A program made the translations under genes and the position numbers. Source: Salinivenus sp. (GTDB lineage Bacteria; Bacteroidota; Rhodothermia; Rhodothermales; Salinibacteraceae). From it: DNA of 53,208 nucleotides. The notes beneath the pieces were generated by a model. That model searched no databases. It saw only the letters and a list, made by a program, of their open reading frames with translations, and was not told the origin of the DNA. The stretch lies in the NCBI GenBank assembly GCA_018609755.1, contig JAHENZ010000026.1:1-53208 (forward strand), written 5' to 3'. Shown here piece after piece: positions 1-6,759 of this stretch. Within the stretch, counting starts at the first letter, position 1; each line of letters opens with the position of its first letter.

Positions 1-1
1 A

Positions 2-889
2 GATCCCGTGCCGGACCCTCCGGATCCTGGGGATGCGGTGCCCGATTCGCTCGTCGGCGTCTGGCAGTATGATGCCACGGCACGTCTCAACGCCTCACAG
101 GCGGCCTATAAGGACTGGGAGGAGGGAGCCGGCAATGGGTCGCTTTCACTTGCGACGTCTCTCAGGGGACAGGCCAGTCGGCGCGGCGAGAACTGGATTC
201 AGGCACATGGGCTTCAGTTGGCCCTTGGGATCATCAATCAGGAGAACAGCCAGGGACGAAATTTGCGGAAATCCGAGGATCAGATTTTTTGGAATTCCAG
301 TCTTCGGTACGAGGGAAACCAGTTCTTTCGGGTCTTCAATCCGACGATTGCGGCCGAGCTACGAACGCAGTTTGCGAAGGGATTTGATTACTCTTCCAAT
401 CCGTTCGAAGGAGAAGTGCCGGACGGAGATCCGCGTCTTAGTCGAGAGCGTCCGGTGCAGACGTCTGCGTTCTTCTCTCCGGCTTTCATCACTGAGTCGC
501 TGGGTCTGACCTACGAGCCCTTCACCAACGTGACGATGCGACTTGGTGCGGCCTCGAAGCAGACCATTGTGCTGGAGGAGGACTTTCGCGTGCTGTATGG
601 GGTTGCCGATGCGAATCGAGCCCGGGTTGAGGCTGGGGCGGAGTTCGCCTCGTCGATCGACCGCAACCTGACGGAGAATATCCGCTACCGTTCGCAACTG
701 AATGTCTTCCTCTCGTTCAACCAGCTAGAGAATCCGCCCGACGCCCGATGGGAGAATACCATTAACCTGAAGGTGAACGACTGGCTGAGCACCGATCTCC
801 AGTTCGTGGCGCTCTACGATCAGGACATCACACGGGCTATTCAGTTGAAGGAGACCATCTCGATCGGTCTCTCGTTTACACTTCTCTAG
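2..889 (+). CDS. DUF3078 domain protein, C-terminal part (5' cut by window edge)
   Basis: The frame is open from the first bases of the window, so the beginning of the gene is missing. The visible part alternates polar and hydrophobic residues (repeated strands such as SLRYEGNQFFRV, NVTMRLGAASKQTIVL and IQLKETISIGLSFTLL) and ends in a phenylalanine/leucine-rich strand, as outer-membrane beta-barrels do. The pattern 'VGVWQYDATARLNASQAAYKDW ... GGNGSLSLA'-like at the front matches the DUF3078 family of Bacteroidota, whose function is unknown. Its TAG stop is also the last three bases of the CTAG that flanks a MITE-like element, so the element begins immediately after the coding region. Family assignment is fairly sure; function is not known. 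Confidence 0.75.
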   Translation, partial: DPVPDPPDPGDAVPDSLVGVWQYDATARLNASQAAYKDWEEGAGNGSLSLATSLRGQASRRGENWIQAHGLQLALGIINQENSQGRNLRKSEDQIFWNSSLRYEGNQFFRVFNPTIAAELRTQFAKGFDYSSNPFEGEVPDGDPRLSRERPVQTSAFFSPAFITESLGLTYEPFTNVTMRLGAASKQTIVLEEDFRVLYGVADANRARVEAGAEFASSIDRNLTENIRYRSQLNVFLSFNQLENPPDARWENTINLKVNDWLSTDLQFVALYDQDITRAIQLKETISIGLSFTLL

Positions 890-1059
890 TGGACTTGCAC
901 AACTGAAACGCGAGAAACCGCAGATATCGTGACGCTGTTTCCGTCTGTACCTCCTGCGCGGAATATGTTCGGTATCGACCGCTGCTAGCAAACGGGGACG
1001 ATTGTGGCGTCAGGGGACCGACGCTCGAAACCGCTGGAGTAGTAGTGCAAGGTCACTAG
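886..1059. mobile_element. MITE-like element, family C, copy 1 (CTAG-flanked)
   Basis: A non-coding element of 166 bp (890-1055) bounded on both sides by CTAG. Its ends are inverted repeats: TGGACTTGCACAACT at the left, and at the right a sequence whose reverse complement begins TGACCTTGCAC. A second copy of identical length lies at 23199-23372, and I estimate over 80% identity by eye. CTAG/YTAR target duplication and short terminal repeats fit non-autonomous elements moved by IS5-family transposases; that assignment is inference. The left CTAG supplies the stop codon of the upstream gene. Confidence 0.8.
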
Positions 1060-1092
1060 CGTCGAATTTTTCTGAATGCGATCCTGTCTTTC

Positions 1093-3342
1093 TTGAACGG
1101 CCGTTGGACTTCCCTCATCGGTACGCCCGAGGGCCGGGTGGGGCTCGCGTACGTTGGGCTCGGCCTGGCGCTGTGGCCGATTCCTCTTCTCAACGTGCTG
1201 CAGGTGGAAGCCGCGGCGGTGGTGGCGTTCGTCGCGTTCTTTGCTGCGGGCTGGGCGGCGCTCGCCCACTTTCGAGCCGGCTCGACGGCCGTGCTTCCTA
1301 TTTTGGGGCGGCAGGGCCTCATGCTGCTGGTACCGCTGGGAATGCTGTCCGTATCGACCCTCTGGGCACCTAACTGTACGTACGGACAGGGGCTTCTCTT
1401 CTACGCGCTCTTCCCCGGCGTGACGGTCGTCTTCGCAGTGGGCGTCGCCTATGCCATTTCCGGTACCGGCGTCGCTCATCCCTACGCCCTACTGGGAGGG
1501 ATCGGGATCCTGCTCAGCCTAGCGGGGCCGATCTACGACCTCGGGTTCCACCCCCAGTTTTACACCTATAACCATGTGTTTGGCGGCGTGCTCGGTCCGA
1601 TCTACGACGAGCAGCTCGCCGTGCGGTGGGGGCTTTTCGTGTTTCGGGGACTTACGCTTCTTTGGGCTGCGGGGGCACTGCTTCTCGGTCGTGTATTGCG
1701 GGGACGGGGCGGCCACTGGAGGCTCGCTATGATCGTGTTGAGTATCGCGGGGCTCTACGCTTTTTCGGCCGCGCTCGGGATCAACACGACCGAAGAGCAC
1801 CTGCAGGCGGAGCTTGGAGGACATCTACGCACGGCGCACTTCGATCTCTACTATGATCCGGATCGTCACAGCCGGCGGGCTGTAGAGGCGCTGGCGGACG
1901 ACCACGAGGCGTACTACGCACGGCTTCGGCGCGAGCTGAATCTCCGTAGCGACGAGGAGCCGGGTCGAATCCAGAGCTACCTGTATCCGAATCCGGACCT
2001 CAAGGCCCAACTTACAGGGGCCCGCTACACGAGCGTCTCGCCGGTCTGGCTGGACCAGCCGCAGGTGCACCTGCTCAGAAGTCGGGCGGAGGCGAGTCTC
2101 GGGCACGAGCTCGCGCACGTGGTCAGCCGTCCGTACGGATTGCCGGGACTTCGGGCTTCGTGGGCCCCGGGACTGGTGGAAGGGTGGGCGGTGGCATTCG
2201 AACCTCCGTCCCCCATGCCCTCTTCCCACGACCTCGTTCGCGTAGCGGCCACCACCGACACCACGACGGCACTCTCCCTGAAGGCCGATGCCCTGGCACA
2301 CCGCCTCACGCCCTGGGGATTTTGGACGGGGCGCGGAGCCGTTTCGTACGCCACCATGGGCTCGTTCGTCCGATTCCTGCTGGACGAGTACGGGGCCGAC
2401 CGTTTGAAACGGGTCTACGCCTGGGGGAATTTTGAGGAGGTGTACGGCCGACCCCTAGCGGCACTGGTGCGGGCGTGGGCAGCCGATCTTCAACAGGCCC
2501 CCCTCGTGGCCCGGGCCGCACACGAGGTCGTGACCCGCCAATTCACGCGGCCCTCCCTGTTCGAGACCGACTGCCCCCACTACGTTCCGCCTCACCGGCG
2601 TCACCTGCAGGCCGCCCGTCGTGCGCAGCGCAGGGGGGATTCTCTGCAGGTTGAGAAGCATCTGACCGCCGCCCTGGATGCCGAGCCTCGCTACGCTGCG
2701 GCGCATGGCGTTCGGGCCCAGCGCCGGCTGGCCGACGGGCGGCCCCGTGCGGTGCTGCGACAACTCGACACGCTCGCGACGCCCTATCAGACGACAACCC
2801 TCATCCTCCTCCGGGCCGATGCCCGTGGGCTTCTCGGAGATACAACGTCTGCACGTCGGCTGTACGACCGGGCGATGGCCCGCATTCCGCGATACGTGCC
2901 CGAGACCCAAATGCGGATTCGGCTTCGGAAGTCCATTGCCCATCGGTCTGCGGTTCTTCGCGTGATTACCAGTGGGGCGTCGGCCACTCAGCAGGCGCGG
3001 GCGCTTGACTCGTTAGGGGAGGGGAGGCGCGTACGAGTTTGGCAGGCACTCCAATACCAGAGGGCTCACCGCTATGCTCGCGCCGACTCGGTGTGGCGAC
3101 GCGTGCCGCCGACGGTGGCAGACGAGTGGGCTCGGAATGAGCAGGATCGTTGGCGCATTCAGCGGCGGGCGTGGGAGAGTGAGGCCGCGTATCGAGCCGG
3201 GCACCGGGCTCGGGCCGTGTCGCTGGCACGAGAGGGCGCGGTCCTTGCGAACGCACGGGGGGCGCAGGCCTGGGCTGAGACGGTTAGAGGATGGGGCAGG
3301 CGAGCGAACTGGGCACGGACACGAGCCAAAAGCTCTCGATAG
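1093..3342 (+). CDS. Membrane-anchored HExxH (gluzincin-like) metallopeptidase with C-terminal repeats
   Basis: About 749 residues. Roughly six hydrophobic helices fill residues 14-230. A soluble domain then contains HELAH at about residues 338-342, followed some 20 residues later by LVEGWA, whose glutamate fits the third zinc ligand of peptidase-MA-type gluzincins. Residues 515-620 look like degenerate TPR helices (AARRAQRRGDSLQVEKHLTAALDAEP). It is probably a membrane protease with its catalytic domain outside the cytoplasm; the substrate is unknown. The start is uncertain: no ATG fits, TTG at 1093 gives the longest plausible protein and GTG at 1138 is an alternative. The frame is open back to the MITE at 1059, so that insertion may have displaced the natural 5' region. 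Confidence 0.65.
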   Translation: MNGRWTSLIGTPEGRVGLAYVGLGLALWPIPLLNVLQVEAAAVVAFVAFFAAGWAALAHFRAGSTAVLPILGRQGLMLLVPLGMLSVSTLWAPNCTYGQGLLFYALFPGVTVVFAVGVAYAISGTGVAHPYALLGGIGILLSLAGPIYDLGFHPQFYTYNHVFGGVLGPIYDEQLAVRWGLFVFRGLTLLWAAGALLLGRVLRGRGGHWRLAMIVLSIAGLYAFSAALGINTTEEHLQAELGGHLRTAHFDLYYDPDRHSRRAVEALADDHEAYYARLRRELNLRSDEEPGRIQSYLYPNPDLKAQLTGARYTSVSPVWLDQPQVHLLRSRAEASLGHELAHVVSRPYGLPGLRASWAPGLVEGWAVAFEPPSPMPSSHDLVRVAATTDTTTALSLKADALAHRLTPWGFWTGRGAVSYATMGSFVRFLLDEYGADRLKRVYAWGNFEEVYGRPLAALVRAWAADLQQAPLVARAAHEVVTRQFTRPSLFETDCPHYVPPHRRHLQAARRAQRRGDSLQVEKHLTAALDAEPRYAAAHGVRAQRRLADGRPRAVLRQLDTLATPYQTTTLILLRADARGLLGDTTSARRLYDRAMARIPRYVPETQMRIRLRKSIAHRSAVLRVITSGASATQQARALDSLGEGRRVRVWQALQYQRAHRYARADSVWRRVPPTVADEWARNEQDRWRIQRRAWESEAAYRAGHRARAVSLAREGAVLANARGAQAWAETVRGWGRRANWARTRAKSSR

Positions 3343-3425
3343 ACCGAACCCTCTAAAATGAACTAGACGCCCCACGCCCGGTTCAGTCCTGTCCGCGGTT
3401 TTCTTCTTCAGGGCCTGGTTGCAGC

Positions 3426-4748
3426 ATGCGGTTCGTCGTATACTGGGGATTGCTCCTCGGAGGACTGGTGTTCATCGTTGTTGGAGGAAGTGGATGTGTT
3501 TCCTCCGAGCAAACCGAGGGGCAGTCGCAGGCGGACAGTGTGGCGGCCCGGTCGGACTCGTCTCCGGATCAGGGCCCCAATTTGGCTGCACAGGACGAGA
3601 CCATTCGGACCGTGCAACTGTATCGGGGAGAAAACGAACGCAATTTCCCGATCATCTCGCTTCGGGATCCGGACCCGCTAACGCTCGAATTTGACCTGAT
3701 GGAGCGGCAGGGGCGGCCCCTTTCCGTGTATTTCGTGCACGCTAACCGCGAGTGGAAACGGGACCTGTCGCCGAGCCAGATCCTGGAGTCCTATCACAAC
3801 GATCGACTCGTCGACTACCGGTCGTCGCAAGGCACAGAGATCCCGTACGTTCACTACAAATACCGCTTTCCGAACGATGACATTCGCTTTCGGATCAGTG
3901 GGAACTACATCCTCCGGGTGACGGAGCAGGGGCGCCGAGACTCGGTGTTGTTCGAGCGTCCCTTCTTCATTAGCGACGAGGCTGGACAGCTGGAGCTGGG
4001 GGCGGATGCGCTCAGGATTCCGGGGCAACGGCAACAATCCCTCCGGCCCATCGCCCGGTATGATCCACCCGGTGCACTTCGTGGCGATCCGTTTGGGTAC
4101 TCCGTCTGCTTCATCCGCAACGGTCGACTCCCAGACACGCGGTGTCAGAGTCGGCCCCTGCTCGCACAACAGCCCCGGCTCGAGTTTGAGCTGGAACGGG
4201 ACGAGGCATTCGCTCCCATTACCGCCGACTACAGCGTAGACCTCGGAAATCTCCGATCCGGACCGAAAATCGAGCGCACGACCCGGACGGTGTCTCCCCT
4301 CCAGGTGTTGCTGGAGCCCGACTACGCCCAGTTCTCGGGGCAAGATGCGGACGTGACCCTGAACGGTCAGATTGTGGTGCAGGACGCTGTAGACGGACGG
4401 GCAAATCCGGCCCTTACCGCCGAGTACGTGCAGACCACTTTCGCTTTCGTCCCTCCGCGCGAGCAGCCGCTCTCCGGCGGCGTAGTGGTGTCCGGCAGTT
4501 TCTCCGGCATGGACCCCGCGCGTGGGACCGAGATGCAGTGGAGGCCGATGCGCACACGGTACGAGGGGGATGTACTGTTGAAGCAGGGACTGTACCAGTA
4601 CTTCTACCATACCTCGGATGCTGGCCTTCAAGACGCCGTGCGCCGGTCTCAGGCGCGCATCCAGAGCACGTATACGAGCTTCGTGTACTACGAAGACTCA
4701 AGCGAAAATACCGATCGACTTCTCCGAGTCCGCAGCTTCCAGCAGTAA
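3426..4748 (+). CDS. DUF5103 (type IX secretion plug-like) lipoprotein
   Basis: 440 residues. The N-terminus is a lipoprotein signal: hydrophobic VVYWGLLLGGLVFIVVGG, then GSGC as lipobox with Cys near residue 24. The body has the DUF5103 pattern, including NFPIISLRDPDPLTLEFDL, a 'YFVHANREWKRDLSPSQILESY' region and YVHYKYRFPNDDIRFRISGNYILRV. A PNIR/Plug-type beta domain with this name is linked to the type IX secretion system in Bacteroidota. It is therefore probably a periplasm-facing outer-membrane lipoprotein. No other T9SS gene lies nearby, so a T9SS role is family-based inference. The gap to the upstream peptidase is 83 bp on the same strand. Confidence 0.78.
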   Translation: MRFVVYWGLLLGGLVFIVVGGSGCVSSEQTEGQSQADSVAARSDSSPDQGPNLAAQDETIRTVQLYRGENERNFPIISLRDPDPLTLEFDLMERQGRPLSVYFVHANREWKRDLSPSQILESYHNDRLVDYRSSQGTEIPYVHYKYRFPNDDIRFRISGNYILRVTEQGRRDSVLFERPFFISDEAGQLELGADALRIPGQRQQSLRPIARYDPPGALRGDPFGYSVCFIRNGRLPDTRCQSRPLLAQQPRLEFELERDEAFAPITADYSVDLGNLRSGPKIERTTRTVSPLQVLLEPDYAQFSGQDADVTLNGQIVVQDAVDGRANPALTAEYVQTTFAFVPPREQPLSGGVVVSGSFSGMDPARGTEMQWRPMRTRYEGDVLLKQGLYQYFYHTSDAGLQDAVRRSQARIQSTYTSFVYYEDSSENTDRLLRVRSFQQ

Positions 4749-4874
4749 TCCTCAAATTACGGGCGTTGATGTTCAGTCATCAACAATCTCAAGACTGGTG
4801 AAACCGATGGAGAACTGAGTACCGGAAGACGGATAGCTCCCCGAGTTCTCGATTTTGCAGGTTCCCCCGAAAAG

Positions 4875-4905
4875 ACTGTCCCATCCCGAGAAGGAATGGG
4901 ACAGT
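4875..4905 (-). terminator. Rho-independent terminator of the cold-shock gene
   Basis: A perfect 10-bp stem (ACTGTCCCAT paired with ATGGGACAGT) has an 11-base loop. On the reverse strand it is followed by CTTTTCG. It lies 28 bp past the stop of the reverse-strand cold-shock gene. The T-run is short, so efficiency is uncertain. It may also stop transcription arriving from the forward-strand DUF5103 gene. Confidence 0.65.
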
Positions 4906-4933
4906 GGATACGCTGAAACGGAGGTCGGGACGA

Positions 4934-5149
4934 CTAACCGATGACGACGACGTCCTGGGCGTTGGGACCTTTGTCCGTCTGGCCCACGGTAAATTCGACC
5001 CGGTCGTCTTCGTCAAGACTCTTGAATCCTTCGGTGTCGATTTCGCTGTAGTGCACGAAAAGGTCTTCGCCCCCTTCTTCTGGAACGATGAATCCGTATC
5101 CCTTCTCGTTACTGAACCATTTCACGGTTCCGGTCTGTCGCTCTGCCAT
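4934..5149 (-). CDS. csp: Cold-shock domain protein (CspA family)
   Basis: 71 residues, the normal length for a single cold-shock domain. It has both RNA-binding motifs: RNP1-like KGYGFIVPE and RNP2-like DLFVHYSEI, preceded by [15 protein letters not shown]. Proteins of this family bind single-stranded RNA and DNA and loosen RNA structure in the cytoplasm. The protein is acidic, as expected in a salt-in halophile. The gene stands alone on the reverse strand with its own promoter-like sequence, a leader of roughly 115 nt and a terminator. Confidence 0.97.
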   Translation of the reverse strand: MAERQTGTVKWFSNEKGYGFIVPEEGGEDLFVHYSEIDTEGFKSLDEDDRVEFTVGQTDKGPNAQDVVVIG

Positions 5150-5269
5150 GGTGCTGCGTTACGTTTCGAAGTAGAAAAAGCATACATACAGCGGCAGAGC
5201 ATCTAGGATCTATCGCCAAACGTCTGATGAGACGCGTATCGAAAGATGAGATGGACTGCCACTATTCTT

Positions 5270-5299
5270 ACGATACGGTATTAAAACGCCCAATGTCAA
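5270..5299 (-). promoter_or_regulatory. Sigma-70-like promoter of the cold-shock gene
   Basis: On the reverse strand TTGACA (5294-5299), an 18-bp spacer and TATCGT (5270-5275) form a near-consensus -35/-10 pair. Transcription would start near 5263, giving a leader of about 115 nt before the ATG. Long structured leaders are typical of cold-shock mRNAs. An 8-bp inverted repeat (GCCCAATG at 5288-5295, CATTGGGC at 5323-5330) overlaps the -35 box and could be an operator. Confidence 0.5.
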
Positions 5300-5481
5300 A
5301 GTACTTTTACAATTTCTGACTGCATTGGGCCGCAATCGAGACATTTCTCAAATACCCGTGTCATCTGGGGATGTTGTTTAAAGAAAAGCTGGGAGGGAGT
5401 GCTTCCTGGTTCGGTTGAATCCTCGACTGGTGGTGTGGATAGAAAACGTGTCTCTACTTTTATTCAGAACCCACCGTCTTC

Positions 5482-6534
5482 ATGTCGTACCTCATCTACG
5501 GCGCCTACGGGTACACCGGCCAGCTCATTGCCCAACGTGCTGTAGAGACGGGACACGAGCCCCTCCTTGCGGGTCGCAATGCGGGTGCACTGGAGGCCGT
5601 TGCGTCGACGTTCGATCTGCCCTCTCGGGTCGTCGCGCTCGATGAATTGAGTCGCCTTCAATCCGTGCTGGGTGAGGTTGAAGCCGTCATACACTGTGCT
5701 GGTCCTTTCGTGCATACCGCCGGCCCGATGGCGGCTGCCTGTATCGAAACGGGGACACACTACCTCGACATCACCGGCGAGATTCCGGTGTTCGAGGCCC
5801 TCGCCGACTGGGATGTAGTGGCAGAGAAACGGGAGGTCATGCTTCTTCCCGGCATTGGGTTCGACGTGGTGCCGACCGATTGCCTGGCGCGCCTGCTCTC
5901 GGACGAGATGCCTTCTGCGACCACGCTTGAACTCGCCGTGTATGGATCGGGCGGACTCTCAAAGGGCACCCTCAACTCCGTGATTGAGCACGCAGATGTT
6001 GGAGGGCGCGTCCGGCGAGAAGCAGAACTGATCGACGTTCCGCTTGGATGGACGACTCGAAGTGTCGACTTTGGCGACTCTTCGCGCACCGTCGTGTCGA
6101 TCCCGTGGGGAGATTTGGTCACGGCGCATCACAGTACCGGCATTCCGAATATTTCGGTGTACGTTGCCCTGCCGCCTCTCGGGCGTCTGGCGTTTCGGCT
6201 CGGAGAGTCGCTAAAACCACTGCTCGCGTGGCCTCCGCTGAAGACATTCCTCCAGCGCGCGGTCGACTACTGGCTGGAAAATCCCTCTGCCGAAACCCGG
6301 GAGCGTGGGGAGACGCGCGTCTGGGCGTCGGTCCGCGGGGCGTCGGGGGAGCGCCGGACGGCGCGGTTGACCGGGCCGGAAGCCTACACGTTCACGGCAC
6401 GGACGGCGGTACAGGCCGCTGGACGGGTGATGGACGGCACGGCCCCTTCCGGCTTCCAAACCCCCTCGACTGCCTTCGGGCCGTCGTTCGCGACGGACAT
6501 CGAAGGAGTAGAACGCAGCAGGATCGCGCAGTAG
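5482..6534 (+). CDS. Saccharopine dehydrogenase-like / trans-acting enoyl reductase family oxidoreductase
   Basis: 350 residues starting at ATG 5482. The N-terminus is a Rossmann fold, MSYLIYGAYGYTGQLIAQ, with the GxYGYTG nucleotide-binding loop, followed by LLAGRN as the typical end of the second strand. 'HCAGPFVHTAGPM' and 'HYLDITGEIPVFEAL' are hallmarks of the saccharopine dehydrogenase NADP-binding family, in the branch that includes trans-acting enoyl reductases. The C-terminal half has hydrophobic stretches but no certain membrane helix. The substrate cannot be deduced. It is divergent from the cold-shock gene and lies about 225 bp before the rhamnoside operon, so a link with that operon is not evident. 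Confidence 0.8.
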   Translation: MSYLIYGAYGYTGQLIAQRAVETGHEPLLAGRNAGALEAVASTFDLPSRVVALDELSRLQSVLGEVEAVIHCAGPFVHTAGPMAAACIETGTHYLDITGEIPVFEALADWDVVAEKREVMLLPGIGFDVVPTDCLARLLSDEMPSATTLELAVYGSGGLSKGTLNSVIEHADVGGRVRREAELIDVPLGWTTRSVDFGDSSRTVVSIPWGDLVTAHHSTGIPNISVYVALPPLGRLAFRLGESLKPLLAWPPLKTFLQRAVDYWLENPSAETRERGETRVWASVRGASGERRTARLTGPEAYTFTARTAVQAAGRVMDGTAPSGFQTPSTAFGPSFATDIEGVERSRIAQ

Positions 6535-6693
6535 CGCAGTCTGGAGTCGGAGGGGGACGTGTACCTCTGACCTACAAAAATGTGCTTTGAATTTTACAAT
6601 CTCCGTTCCATCCCCGACCTTTCCGGAGCAGATGCCGAGTGAGGGCGCGTCGCATTGCTTGTGTCCTCTCCCAGAACCAATTTCGGAACGAGG

Positions 6694-6725
6694 GCCTCGC
6701 TGATGCTCCCCAACCCTTGCGAGGC
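6694..6725 (+). other. Hairpin between oxidoreductase gene and rhamnoside operon
   Basis: A perfect 7-bp inverted repeat, GCCTCGC (6694-6700) with GCGAGGC (6719-6725), and an 18-base loop. No T-run follows, so it may be a leader structure rather than a terminator. Confidence 0.3.
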
Positions 6726-6737
6726 TCAATATCAAGC

Positions 6738-6749
6738 TTAACCGGTTTA
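6738..6749. promoter_or_regulatory. LacI-family-like operator before the rhamnoside operon
   Basis: TTAACCGGTTTA is a near-perfect palindrome around a central CG, the form common for operators of LacI-family sugar regulators. It ends 10 bp before the ATG of the GH106 gene, where bound repressor could block transcription or initiation. No regulator gene is present in the window, so the assignment rests on sequence form and position only. Confidence 0.4.
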
Positions 6750-6759
6750 GTGATTCGAC

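Noticed and set aside
3678-4631. 317-codon reverse frame
   Set aside because: Antisense to the well-supported DUF5103 gene; a GC-rich shadow frame.
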